Positions 16,943 through 24,818 of a stretch of 64,000 nt of DNA are shown here, piece after piece. The position numbers and the translations under genes are program-made. The stretch comes from JACMLC01 sp963817025 (GTDB taxonomy: Bacteria; Acidobacteriota; Blastocatellia; Pyrinomonadales; Pyrinomonadaceae). The stretch covers positions 744,001 through 808,000 of the forward strand of contig CAWFML010000005.1 of assembly GCA_963817025.1 (NCBI GenBank), written 5' to 3'. Numbering within the stretch: position 1 is the stretch's first letter; every line of letters begins with the position of its first letter. The notes beneath the pieces are model-generated. The model ran no database searches and had not been told where the DNA came from. It was given only the letters and a program-made list of their open reading frames with translations.

Positions 16943-17692
16943 ATGAGCGGCAAGGGAAGAGATTCAGCGCAAAGATTGCTCGCCATCATCGTGATCATAG
17001 CGATGCTGGCAGTGATGGGGATTCCCGTCTCGGTGATAGTCTTTTTCGCTATCGTCACCTATTTTATCTGGCGCGCAGTGCAGCGTTCGGAGCATCAGGA
17101 GACCGGGCGCATCTTCGAGTTTTTTATTGCCGCCAATGACATCCTGCGCGATGAAGAGCGGCGCTGGTTCGGCTTTGAGATTGCAGAAGTGATAGAGCGC
17201 GGCGAGCGTCTCCTGCATGCTCAAACAGACGCGCCGCCCCTGGTTTATTTTGCCCTCGGCGCGCTCTATCACCACGCGGGCGATCATGAAGCGGCGGTCG
17301 AACATCTCTCTTACATCATCGAAAACGACCTCTCGGACGAGCGGCATCTCAACGCTCCCTCGCCTGAGCTGCGACGCTATGTGCATATCCTGCGCAAGCT
17401 GGAACGCGAGCCTGCCGAAGCTCCGCAAACGATGGCCGCGATTCGCAGCCTAGAGCGCACGCGCCGCAATCAGGGCGCAAGCCTTTTGAGCGCGAGCCGC
17501 GAACGCCTGAACATCATTCCGGCTCTCGGTTCGGCTGCGAGACATGCATCTTTTGCTCATGGAGAGAGAGACGCTGCGGGTGTCGAACACAAATCTTCAA
17601 ACGGCAGGCGGCAAAACGCCGCTGTCGCGCCTCCTCCGCCCATCGCGGACGTGTTGCGCGATGTCTACGAGGAAGAAAAGAAGACTGCCTGA
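16943..17692 (+). CDS. Hypothetical membrane-anchored protein with TPR-like region
   Basis: A 249-residue protein. One strong N-terminal hydrophobic region (LLAIIVIIAMLAVMGIPVSV plus IVFFAIVTYFIW, about residues 12-45) forms one or two membrane helices. The following soluble part contains a helical pair, PPLVYFALGALYHHAGDHEA, that looks like a tetratricopeptide unit, then a charged C-terminal tail ending IADVLRDVYEEEKK. TPR-like parts bind proteins, so a scaffold role is reasonable, but no function is recognised. It is separated from the kinase gene by a clear terminator. Confidence 0.7.
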   Translation: MSGKGRDSAQRLLAIIVIIAMLAVMGIPVSVIVFFAIVTYFIWRAVQRSEHQETGRIFEFFIAANDILRDEERRWFGFEIAEVIERGERLLHAQTDAPPLVYFALGALYHHAGDHEAAVEHLSYIIENDLSDERHLNAPSPELRRYVHILRKLEREPAEAPQTMAAIRSLERTRRNQGASLLSASRERLNIIPALGSAARHASFAHGERDAAGVEHKSSNGRRQNAAVAPPPPIADVLRDVYEEEKKTA

Positions 17693-17713
17693 CATGTGTA
17701 GATGAAGCGCTTT

Positions 17714-17754
17714 AGGGGAAAGGGAATAAGGCTCAAGCCGCCCTTTCCCCTTTT
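17714..17754 (+). terminator. Intrinsic terminator
   Basis: AGGGGAAAGGG (17714-17724) pairs with CCCTTTCCCCT (17741-17751), followed by T's. It lies between the TPR-like gene and the kinase gene. Confidence 0.8.
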
Positions 17755-17776
17755 GCTTTCCCTGTTTTAGCTGAAC

Positions 17777-19519
17777 ATGACTGCGGAAAAAATCATCGGG
17801 AATTATCGCATCGGGGAATGCATCGGGCGCGGCGGGATGGGCCTCGTGTATCGCGCGACGCACCTGCAACTGCCGCGCGAAGTGGCCGTCAAATCCATCA
17901 ATGCGCGCGAAAGCAGCGACCTGCGCCGCCTGCGCGCGCGTTTTGAAAAAGAGGCTTACGTTCAATCGCAGCTCGATCATCCCGGCATCGTCAAAATCTA
18001 CGACTACATTGTTTCCGAGCAGACGTATTACATCGTGATGGAACTGGTACAGGGACGTTCTCTGGCACAGCTTCTCGCGCACGAAGAACGCCCGCTCTCC
18101 ATTGAGCATGCCTTTCATCTGTTCGAGCAGATACTCGTCGCCATCGCTTACGCGCAAAGCTTCACTTATCTGGACCAGAACGGGCAACGACACAAAGGCT
18201 TGATTCACCGCGACCTCAAACCGGGCAACATCCTCGTCACGCCCGAAGACCGTGTGAAGATTACGGATTTCGGCATCGTCAAACTCGTCGGCACGGATAA
18301 CTCGGACACCTTCGGCACTTTCTATGGCTCGCCGCAATACGTCTCGCCCGAACAGGCCGAAGGCTTGCCCGTTGACGAGTGCTCGGACATCTATTCGCTT
18401 GGCATCATTCTTTACGAGATGCTGACAGGCGCAACGCCCTTCGACACGGAGGACGAGCCGCTTTCACGCACAGAGACTTTAAGAGCGCACATAGAGAAAC
18501 AGCCGCGCCCTCCATCCGGGATCAACCCGGCCATCACTCCCGAAATCGAAGCCGTTATCCTGCGTGCGCTGGAAAAGAAACCCAAAGCGAGATTCAACTC
18601 GGCGGGTGATTTTCTGCGCGCTGTGCGCGAGGCGCGCGGGCTGCCCGTCGAAGACCCGGATACGCAGGGTCAGAGCAAGCACGTGCCACAGAGGCCAGCG
18701 CGCGAGAAGGACACGGGCAAAGGGACTCGCCATACAGACCGCGAAAATTATATTACGCAGCCGATTACCTCCGTCGCCTGCGCGCACTGCGGCGCGGAGT
18801 TGGAAGATGATGACGACAAGCATTGCCGCCAGTGCGGCACGGAACTCGGCTTTTCGCCCGCGACCGCAAAGCTGACGCACGTTGAATCCATCGCCGCCGG
18901 GAGAAACAGAAAATGGGGACTGTGGACAATCGCTGCTCTAGGCGCGGTGGTTCTCGTCAGTTGGGTTATTTATAAGGCTCTTCCTGATAGCCGTCCTGCT
19001 GCTGTCGAGCCAGCCCCGACCGTTTCCGCTACTCCCGCGCCAACGCCCGCGCCGCCGGATTCACTTGTCGAATTAAAACCGGCGGCGGTGAATGTTGATT
19101 CGAGCTATGACGGCTATAGCGCAACGCCTCTGACCGACGGCGAACTGGACGTGCGACGCATCAGCCGCATGAAATATAACGCGGGCAACTGGGCCTCTGC
19201 CGAGACGCCGGAGCCGCACTGGATAGAGATTGTGCTGGCCCAGCCGACGCGCCTTGCAGCCGTCTATGTTTACTGGGGCTTTGACCGCAACCGTTTCGTG
19301 CCGTCAAAGCTCATAGAATTGCATGCGCCGGACGAGAGCGGCGCGTGGCGCACAGTGTCATCGCTGCAATCCGGCAATGACCACGACCGCGCGGCCTTCG
19401 CGTTCGCGCCGCTCACGACACAGAAGCTGCGCATCTTTCAACCCGCGCAACAGGGGCCGACCAACAGACCTTTTGTGATGTGGGTCAGAGAAATCAAAGT
19501 GTTCGGCATTAAAAACTAA
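17777..19519 (+). CDS. Membrane Ser/Thr protein kinase with zinc ribbon and sugar-binding-like sensor
   Basis: A 580-residue PknB-type (Hanks) kinase. The kinase domain (about 9-275) has GRGGMGLVY, VAVKSI (catalytic Lys), HRDLKPGN and DFGIVKLVG, all intact. It is followed by a double-CxxC zinc ribbon (CAHCGAELED and CRQCGTELG, about 334-356), one transmembrane helix (WGLWTIAALGAVVLVSWVIY, about 381-400), a Pro/Ala-rich spacer and a C-terminal about 150-residue region resembling discoidin/F5-8-type beta-sandwiches (EPHWIEIVLAQPTRLAAVYV). The last part should be periplasmic and could sense a ligand. Targets are unknown. Confidence 0.9.
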   Translation: MTAEKIIGNYRIGECIGRGGMGLVYRATHLQLPREVAVKSINARESSDLRRLRARFEKEAYVQSQLDHPGIVKIYDYIVSEQTYYIVMELVQGRSLAQLLAHEERPLSIEHAFHLFEQILVAIAYAQSFTYLDQNGQRHKGLIHRDLKPGNILVTPEDRVKITDFGIVKLVGTDNSDTFGTFYGSPQYVSPEQAEGLPVDECSDIYSLGIILYEMLTGATPFDTEDEPLSRTETLRAHIEKQPRPPSGINPAITPEIEAVILRALEKKPKARFNSAGDFLRAVREARGLPVEDPDTQGQSKHVPQRPAREKDTGKGTRHTDRENYITQPITSVACAHCGAELEDDDDKHCRQCGTELGFSPATAKLTHVESIAAGRNRKWGLWTIAALGAVVLVSWVIYKALPDSRPAAVEPAPTVSATPAPTPAPPDSLVELKPAAVNVDSSYDGYSATPLTDGELDVRRISRMKYNAGNWASAETPEPHWIEIVLAQPTRLAAVYVYWGFDRNRFVPSKLIELHAPDESGAWRTVSSLQSGNDHDRAAFAFAPLTTQKLRIFQPAQQGPTNRPFVMWVREIKVFGIKN

Positions 19520-19550
19520 GGAATGATTTAAAGCTCAAGTGTTGATAACC

Positions 19551-19658
19551 TTCAAGCCTTTGCGCCTTGAGTCTTTCATTCTTTGCGCCCCCGGCGTGAA
19601 ACGTTGCTGTCTCTCGCCGGGGGCGCAAAGTTAAAACATTAAGGCGCAAAGGCTTGAA
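19551..19658. repeat. Hairpin element, CCTTTGCGCC family (B2), nested
   Basis: The outer arms TTCAAGCCTTTGCGCCTT (19551-19568) and its complement (about 19641-19658) enclose a second stem, CTTTGCGCCCCCGGCG (19581-19596) with CGCCGGGGGCGCAAAG (19615-19630). Both stems are near-perfect. Confidence 0.85.
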
Positions 19659-19702
19659 TGGTTTCGTCATCGAATCGAATCTCAAACCAATACGTGCATA
19701 TT

Positions 19703-20938
19703 ATGTTATCTGCTGAAATCATCGCTATCGGTTCGGAGCTTTTGACGCCGGACAGGTCGGACACCAACAGTCTGTGGCTGACCGAACAACTTAACGGCAT
19801 CGGCATCGAAGTCAAGCTCAAGACGATTGTCGGCGACGATGACGCGCGGCTCGAAGAGACCATCAAGGATGCGCTCAAGCGTTCGAGCGTCGTCATCATG
19901 ACCGGCGGGCTTGGGCCAACCGAAGATGACATCACGCGAAAGGTTGCGGCGCGTGCTCTGGGTCGTAGATTAATGCTCAATGAAAAAGTCTTGGAAGAGA
20001 TTAGCGCGCGATTTCTTAGTTTCGGGCGCACGATGCCGCAGATAAATTCGCGGCAGGCGATGGTCATAGAGGGCGCGCAGGTGTTGGCAAATCCGAACGG
20101 CACGGCTCCCGGCATGTATCTCGATTACGAAGGGCGCGATGTGGTCTTGCTGCCCGGCCCGCCGCGCGAGATGCGCCCGATGTACGAAAATTTCATTCAG
20201 CCAAAGCTCACGGCCAAAGCCGGAGATGTGCGCGTCGTACGCAGAATCCTGCGCGTGGCCGGAATGGGCGAGTCTGCCGTGGATGAACGCATCGCGCCCG
20301 TCTATTCGCAGTACAAAAATCCGCAGACGACGATTCTCTTTAACCGGAGCGAGATCGAAATACATCTCACCGCGCAGGCCAAGACAGAACAGGACGCGGA
20401 GCTTTTGCTCGACGGCCTTGCAGGGCAGATAGAAGAGAGACTGGGCCACGCCATCTTTGCTTTTCGCGGAGAGAAGATGGAGGAAGTCGTCGGGCTTCGA
20501 TTGGCAGTCAACGGCTTTACGCTGGCCGTCGCAGAAAGCTGCACGGGCGGCCTGATAGCTCAGAGACTGACGGAAGTTCCCGGCTCGTCCGTCTATTTCA
20601 TGGAAGGCATCGTCGCTTATTCCAACGAGGCGAAAATCAGGACGCTCGATGTGGATGAGGAATTGATTGCCAGCCACGGGGCCGTGAGTGCGGAGGTGGC
20701 CGAAGCGATGGCCGAAGGCGTGCGCCGCCGCGCCGATACGGATTTCGGACTCTCCATCACGGGCATCGCAGGGCCGGGCGGCGGCACGGATGAAAAGCCC
20801 GTCGGACTCGTTTACATCGCGCTCTCGGACGACGCGCATACGGAGCATCGTAAATTAAATGTGCCCGGCGACCGCCACCTGATTCGCTGGCGTTCTTCAC
20901 AGGCCGCGCTCGACCTCTTGCGTAAGCGTTTGATATAA
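19703..20938 (+). CDS. cinA: CinA family protein (NMN amidohydrolase / ADP-ribose pyrophosphatase type)
   Basis: Two-domain CinA. The N-terminal molybdopterin-binding-like domain shows AEIIAIGSELL, DTNSLWLTEQL, VIMTGGLGPTEDDITRK and LLPGPPREM. The C-terminal nicotinamide-nucleotide amidase domain has VAESCTGGLIAQRLTEVPGSS, GIVAYSNEAK and ISGIAGPGGGTDEKPVGLVY-like signature (SITGIAGPGGG). It is 411 residues from the ATG at 19703; an upstream start at 19658 would begin in a repeat. The family recycles pyridine nucleotides. Confidence 0.93.
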   Translation: MLSAEIIAIGSELLTPDRSDTNSLWLTEQLNGIGIEVKLKTIVGDDDARLEETIKDALKRSSVVIMTGGLGPTEDDITRKVAARALGRRLMLNEKVLEEISARFLSFGRTMPQINSRQAMVIEGAQVLANPNGTAPGMYLDYEGRDVVLLPGPPREMRPMYENFIQPKLTAKAGDVRVVRRILRVAGMGESAVDERIAPVYSQYKNPQTTILFNRSEIEIHLTAQAKTEQDAELLLDGLAGQIEERLGHAIFAFRGEKMEEVVGLRLAVNGFTLAVAESCTGGLIAQRLTEVPGSSVYFMEGIVAYSNEAKIRTLDVDEELIASHGAVSAEVAEAMAEGVRRRADTDFGLSITGIAGPGGGTDEKPVGLVYIALSDDAHTEHRKLNVPGDRHLIRWRSSQAALDLLRKRLI

Positions 20939-20962
20939 AACACGTGAAACAAGACTGGAAAC

Positions 20963-21052
20963 TCTTTGCGCCTCTTTGCGTCTTACTCTTTACGCTCTTT
21001 GCGGTTAAGTGATTTGTTAACGCAAAGCAAGACTCGCAAAGAAACGCAAAGG
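20963..21052. repeat. Degenerate hairpin element, CTTTGCG family (B3)
   Basis: CTCTTTGCGCCTCTTTGCG, with further CTCTTTGCGG units, faces CGCAAAGCAAGACTCGCAAA and CGCAAAGG. The arms are decayed compared with the other family members. Confidence 0.65.
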
Positions 21053-21146
21053 ACTGGCTGCTCCCTGCAAGCACTTTCTACTCTTGATTCGCATAAGGCC
21101 GCTCTCTAACCGGAATAAATAATTCTTGGGTGAAGGAAAACAAGGG

Positions 21147-22304
21147 ATGAAGATAAAGCTGTTTTATCTGATTGGTTTAGTGTCGTTGATGGCTTTCGGC
21201 TTTCTGGCCTGTACAAAGAAACAGACAGGCGTGTCGTCCGATCTTCAAGTCAACGGCGATAGCGCCAACGTGCAGGTTGACTCGAAGCAGGGCGGCATGT
21301 CTGGCGCAAAATCTGCGGGCGGCAAAGTTTTTCGCGGAAGTATCGGTGATAAAAAGATAGAGATGACGCTCAGGCGCGAAGGCGACCAGCTTTCCGGCAC
21401 ATATCTTTACAGGAGAATCGGCAGCGACATCGCGCTCAAAGGCTCTCTTGATAAGCAGGGAAAGTTTACGCTTCAGGAGTTCGATAACAGCGGCAAGCAG
21501 ACCGGCGAGTTTAAGGGCAAGTGGGACGAGCCTGCCAATCTTCCGACCGCGACGCTGGAAGGAACGTGGGCCAAACCGGGCAGCGACCAGACGCTCTCTT
21601 TCTATATGACGGAGCAGGCGATTGAATTTACAAACGGCCTGCGCGTCTTGCAGAGGGAAATCAAGGAAGAGGACAAGAAGAAAAAATACTGGGTCGAGGC
21701 GGAGTATCCTGAACTGACCGGGGCGGCCAATCAGGGCGCGGATAAATTTAATGCTGAAGTGAAGCGGCTCATCACCAAAGAGACTCAGGAGTTCAAGCAG
21801 AACGAATCTGAGATCGGCGCGGATGATTTGCCAGCCGAAACCTCAAACAGCTTTATAGACATCTCGTATGATGTCGTGCTGGCGACGGACAATCTCATCA
21901 GCGTCATGTTTGGCGTCTCGACCTATTCGCGCGGCGCGGCGCATCCGAATTATTCCACCTCAGTCGTCAATTATGATTTAAAGTCCGGCGCATCACTCAA
22001 ACTGGCTGACCTGTTCAAACCCGGCTCGGACTATCTGGAAGCCATCTCGCGCTTCTGCATGGACGTGTTAAAGAAGCAGGCGGCGGCAATTGATGCCCCG
22101 ACCGAGACGATTGATGAAGGAGCAAGCCCGAATCCTGATAATTATCAGAGCTGGAATATCTCGAAGAAGGGATTAGCCGTCAACTTCGACCCCTATCAGG
22201 TTGCCTCGTATGCGGAAGGCCCGAAGAATGTCATCGTGCCTTACTCCGTCTTGAAAGAGATGATTAAGCCGGACGGGCCGCTCGCCGCGGTTGCCAACAA
22301 ATAA
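21147..22304 (+). CDS. Lipoprotein with DUF3298/RsiV-like domain
   Basis: A 385-residue exported protein. The signal MKIKLFYLIGLVSLMAFGFLAC ends in a lipobox (Cys about residue 22). The first half is a small beta domain (FRGSIGDKKIEMTLRREGDQ). The C-terminal half (about 180-385) resembles DUF4163/DUF3298: FIDISYDVVLATDNLISVMF, YSRGAAHPNY, VNYDLKSGASLKLADLF. Such domains occur in PdaC and the anti-sigma factor RsiV. The ATG at 21147 is preceded by AAGGG; an earlier TTG at 21126 is rejected because the signal peptide starts here. A cell-envelope role is inferred. Confidence 0.75.
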   Translation: MKIKLFYLIGLVSLMAFGFLACTKKQTGVSSDLQVNGDSANVQVDSKQGGMSGAKSAGGKVFRGSIGDKKIEMTLRREGDQLSGTYLYRRIGSDIALKGSLDKQGKFTLQEFDNSGKQTGEFKGKWDEPANLPTATLEGTWAKPGSDQTLSFYMTEQAIEFTNGLRVLQREIKEEDKKKKYWVEAEYPELTGAANQGADKFNAEVKRLITKETQEFKQNESEIGADDLPAETSNSFIDISYDVVLATDNLISVMFGVSTYSRGAAHPNYSTSVVNYDLKSGASLKLADLFKPGSDYLEAISRFCMDVLKKQAAAIDAPTETIDEGASPNPDNYQSWNISKKGLAVNFDPYQVASYAEGPKNVIVPYSVLKEMIKPDGPLAAVANK

Positions 22305-22319
22305 AAGCAAAGAGAAGTC

Positions 22320-22391
22320 TCCCGCAAAGGCGCTGGTGACGCAAAGAAGAAGCTTAACTGCTTTCTTTGCGTCACCAGCGCCTTTGCGGGA
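22320..22391. repeat. Hairpin element, GCAAAGGCGC family (B4)
   Basis: TCCCGCAAAGGCGCTGGTGA (and on) at 22320-22348 pairs with an almost perfect complement at 22363-22391, over a 14-nt loop. It differs from its relatives at 32590, 48015 and 56357 by a base pair changed on both arms (GTGACGC with GCGTCAC). Confidence 0.9.
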
Positions 22392-22492
22392 AATGTTTTT
22401 TCATGCTTCTGCTTGTCGCTCCTTTAGTTTGCTTGATATAGTCTTACTTCGCCCTTTCCTGCTTTTCACTCGCTGGGCGCGGAGTGCTCACA

Positions 22493-23107
22493 ATGCGACC
22501 CGTGCTGATATTGATTGCCGCGTACTTGCTGGGTTCGATTCCCTTTGGCTATCTGATCGTGCGTGCGAAAGTGGGCGCGGACGTGCGCGAGACGGGGTCT
22601 GGCGGCACGGGCGCGACCAATGTCACGCGGCGCGCGGGGAAGTTTGCAGGCATCTTTACGCTCCTGCTCGACGCAGCTAAAGGCGTGCTGGCGATTTATC
22701 TGGCACGCAAGTTTTTGACGCCGGATTTCGGGATTAACTGGTGGGTGGCGGCAGCGGCGGTGACGGTTGTTGCGGGGCATATCTTTCCGGTCTGGCTTGG
22801 CTTTCGCGGCGGTAAAGGAGTGGCGACAGGCGTCGGAGTCTTTCTCGCGCTCTCGCCGCTGGCGGTCATCGGCGCGGTATTGATTTTTATCTTGATTGTA
22901 GCAATCACGCGCTATGTCTCGCTCGGCTCGATTGCGGCGACCGCAGCCTTTCCCGCCTGCGTCTGGCTGTTGTCAAAATTCTTTCATCCCGTGCCGGGTC
23001 TGAGAGAAATTCTAACGGCTTCAATCATCGGCGGCGCGCTGATTATTTTTATGCACCGCGCCAACATAGGCAGACTGCTGCATGGCACGGAAAGCAAGTT
23101 TAGATAA
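22493..23107 (+). CDS. plsY: Acyl-phosphate glycerol-3-phosphate acyltransferase
   Basis: Inner-membrane enzyme that makes lysophosphatidate from acyl-phosphate and glycerol 3-phosphate. Hallmarks: YLLGSIPFGYLI, the phosphate loop GSGGTGATNVTR (about residue 38), and GFRGGKGVATGVG (about residue 103). Several hydrophobic helices fill the about 204 residues. GGAG lies 8 nt before the ATG at 22493. gpsA, which supplies its glycerol 3-phosphate substrate, follows, with a hairpin between. Confidence 0.95.
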   Translation: MRPVLILIAAYLLGSIPFGYLIVRAKVGADVRETGSGGTGATNVTRRAGKFAGIFTLLLDAAKGVLAIYLARKFLTPDFGINWWVAAAAVTVVAGHIFPVWLGFRGGKGVATGVGVFLALSPLAVIGAVLIFILIVAITRYVSLGSIAATAAFPACVWLLSKFFHPVPGLREILTASIIGGALIIFMHRANIGRLLHGTESKFR

Positions 23108-23118
23108 TTTTCTGATTG

Positions 23119-23175
23119 GCTCACTTGCTCATTGAATCATTGAAAAAATGATTCAATGAGCAAATGGGAAAATGA
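23119..23175. repeat. Hairpin element, CAATGAG family (E1)
   Basis: CTCACTTGCTCATTGAATCA (and on) pairs with AATGATTCAATGAGCAAATG (and on) over a very short A-rich loop. It starts 12 nt past the plsY stop and ends 11 nt before the gpsA ATG. Confidence 0.85.
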
Positions 23176-23185
23176 AACAATTTTC

Positions 23186-24193
23186 ATGACTCGGATTGCG
23201 GTTATCGGCGCGGGGAGTTGGGGGACGGCGCTCAGCATCATCGCCGGGCGTGCGGGTCACGAGGTGCGTCTCTGGTCGCGCAATGCCGGGGTGGTCGAAG
23301 AGGTTAATCAACGCCACGTCAACAGCGCGTATCTGAAATCTCATGTGATTTCCGGGAGAGTGCGCGCGACGGTTGAATTGGATGAAGCTGTGCGCGGCGC
23401 GGAGTTCGTGCTGCTGGCTGCTCCCTCACACGTGACGCGAGAGTTGGTTGTTCGCATGCTCCCGTCGCTTGAACGGCAGATGCTCTTTATCAGTGCGACC
23501 AAAGGCATTGAGATAGAAACTGGAAAGCGCATCTCGGAAGTTTTAAGCGAAGTGGTGGGAGAGCGTTTCGAGCCGCGTTTCGTCTGTCTTTCGGGGCCGT
23601 CCTTTGCGCATGAAGTGGCTGCGGGCCAGCCGACCGCCGTGGTCGCCGCCAGCCGTGGCAAAGATGATAGCCACCTGGTCCAGACAAAACTCAGTTTCGA
23701 GAATCTGCGTATCTACACCAACACGGATGTCGTCGGGACTGAGCTTGGCGGGGCAGTCAAAAACGTGATGGCGGTCGCGGCAGGAATGGTCGCCGGACTC
23801 GGACTCGGAACCAACAGCGTCGCCGCGCTCATCACGCGTGGCTTAGCAGAAATAGCGCGGCTCGCATTCGCGCAGGGAGCGCAGCTTGAAACGCTGATGG
23901 GCCTCGCAGGCATGGGCGATCTGGTCTTGACCTGCACGGGCGGCCTGTCAAGGAATCGTTTTGTGGGGCAGGAGCTTGGCAAAGGTCGTCGCCTCGATGA
24001 GATAGTCGAAGGCATGCGCGAAGTCGCAGAAGGCGTCAAGACGACGCTGGCGGTTAAGCGTCTCTCGGAAAAACTCTCTGTCGAGATGCCGATTACCGAT
24101 GAGGTCTATGCAGTGCTTTATGAAGGCAAAGCTGCGGCGGATGCTGCGGGCGAGTTGATGACAAGACCTTTGCGCGGGGAGTTTGAGAAATAA
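23186..24193 (+). CDS. gpsA: NAD(P)-dependent glycerol-3-phosphate dehydrogenase
   Basis: Reduces dihydroxyacetone phosphate to sn-glycerol 3-phosphate for phospholipids. The nucleotide-binding IAVIGAGSWGTAL is at the N-terminus; ISATKGIE, CLSGPSFAHEVA, GGAVKNVMAVAAGM (catalytic Lys) and GLAGMGDLVLTC follow. It is 335 residues from the ATG at 23186. An in-frame ATG at 23156 lies inside the repeat arm and would add ten unlike residues, so it is not used. Confidence 0.95.
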   Translation: MTRIAVIGAGSWGTALSIIAGRAGHEVRLWSRNAGVVEEVNQRHVNSAYLKSHVISGRVRATVELDEAVRGAEFVLLAAPSHVTRELVVRMLPSLERQMLFISATKGIEIETGKRISEVLSEVVGERFEPRFVCLSGPSFAHEVAAGQPTAVVAASRGKDDSHLVQTKLSFENLRIYTNTDVVGTELGGAVKNVMAVAAGMVAGLGLGTNSVAALITRGLAEIARLAFAQGAQLETLMGLAGMGDLVLTCTGGLSRNRFVGQELGKGRRLDEIVEGMREVAEGVKTTLAVKRLSEKLSVEMPITDEVYAVLYEGKAAADAAGELMTRPLRGEFEK

Positions 24194-24199
24194 AACGGC

Positions 24200-24305
24200 C
24201 TTTGTGCTTTGTTTTTTGTGCTTTGTTAGTCTTGCTCAAACTTGAATCCTAAGAGTCAAGCCTGAGTCGCGTGCAAAGAACAAAAGACAAAGAACGAAGA
24301 ACAAA
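24200..24305. repeat. Hairpin element, CAAAGCA family (D2)
   Basis: CTTTGTGCTTTGTTTTTTGT (and on) faces GTGCAAAGAACAAAAGACAA (and on), with an inner CTTGCTCAAACTTG / CAAGCCTGAGTC pairing. It starts 7 nt past the gpsA stop. Confidence 0.7.
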
Positions 24306-24315
24306 TTGAGTAATT

Positions 24316-24783
24316 ATGGCAGTCGCAACTGAAGAAAAAATGCTCGCCGCTAATCGCGCAGCCTTTCATGAGTATCATATCTCGGACAAATATGAGGCGG
24401 GCGTCGCGCTCACTGGAACCGAGGTCAAGAGCGTGATGGCCGGGCGCGTGCAGTTGAAAGATTCATACGTGGCGGTCAGAGATGGCGAGGCGTGGTTGTT
24501 TAATGCACATGTTTCGCCGTATTCTCATGGCAACCGGGCGAATCACGACCCACTGAGAACGCGCAAGCTGCTCTTGCACCGGCGTGAGATTGATAAGCTC
24601 GAACAGCTTGCCACCGTACAGGGCATGACGCTCGTGGTGACGCGCGTCTATTTGAAGAACGGGCGCATCAAGTTTGAAGTGGGCGTGGCGAAAGGCAAAA
24701 AGCTTTACGATAAGCGCGAGACGGAAATGCGGCGCACGGTTGAGCGTGAGACGCGCGCTCAGTTGAAAGAGCGCAACAAATAA
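24316..24783 (+). CDS. smpB: SsrA-binding protein
   Basis: tmRNA partner for rescue of stalled ribosomes. It shows the SmpB pattern: NRAAFHEYHISDKYEAGVAL, GTEVKSVMAGRVQLKDSY, NAHVSPYSHGN, RKLLLHRREIDKL, and the late GRIKFEVGVAKGKKLYDKRE with a basic tail. At 155 residues it is normal length. The ssrA gene itself was not seen in this window. Confidence 0.97.
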   Translation: MAVATEEKMLAANRAAFHEYHISDKYEAGVALTGTEVKSVMAGRVQLKDSYVAVRDGEAWLFNAHVSPYSHGNRANHDPLRTRKLLLHRREIDKLEQLATVQGMTLVVTRVYLKNGRIKFEVGVAKGKKLYDKRETEMRRTVERETRAQLKERNK

Positions 24784-24818
24784 TAGTTTTGTATCAGACG
24801 ATAAGAGAGGACAATCCA

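Noticed and set aside
22291..22680. Plus-strand reading frame overlapping plsY
   Set aside because: It runs through a repeat hairpin and then another frame of plsY; plsY has full motif support.
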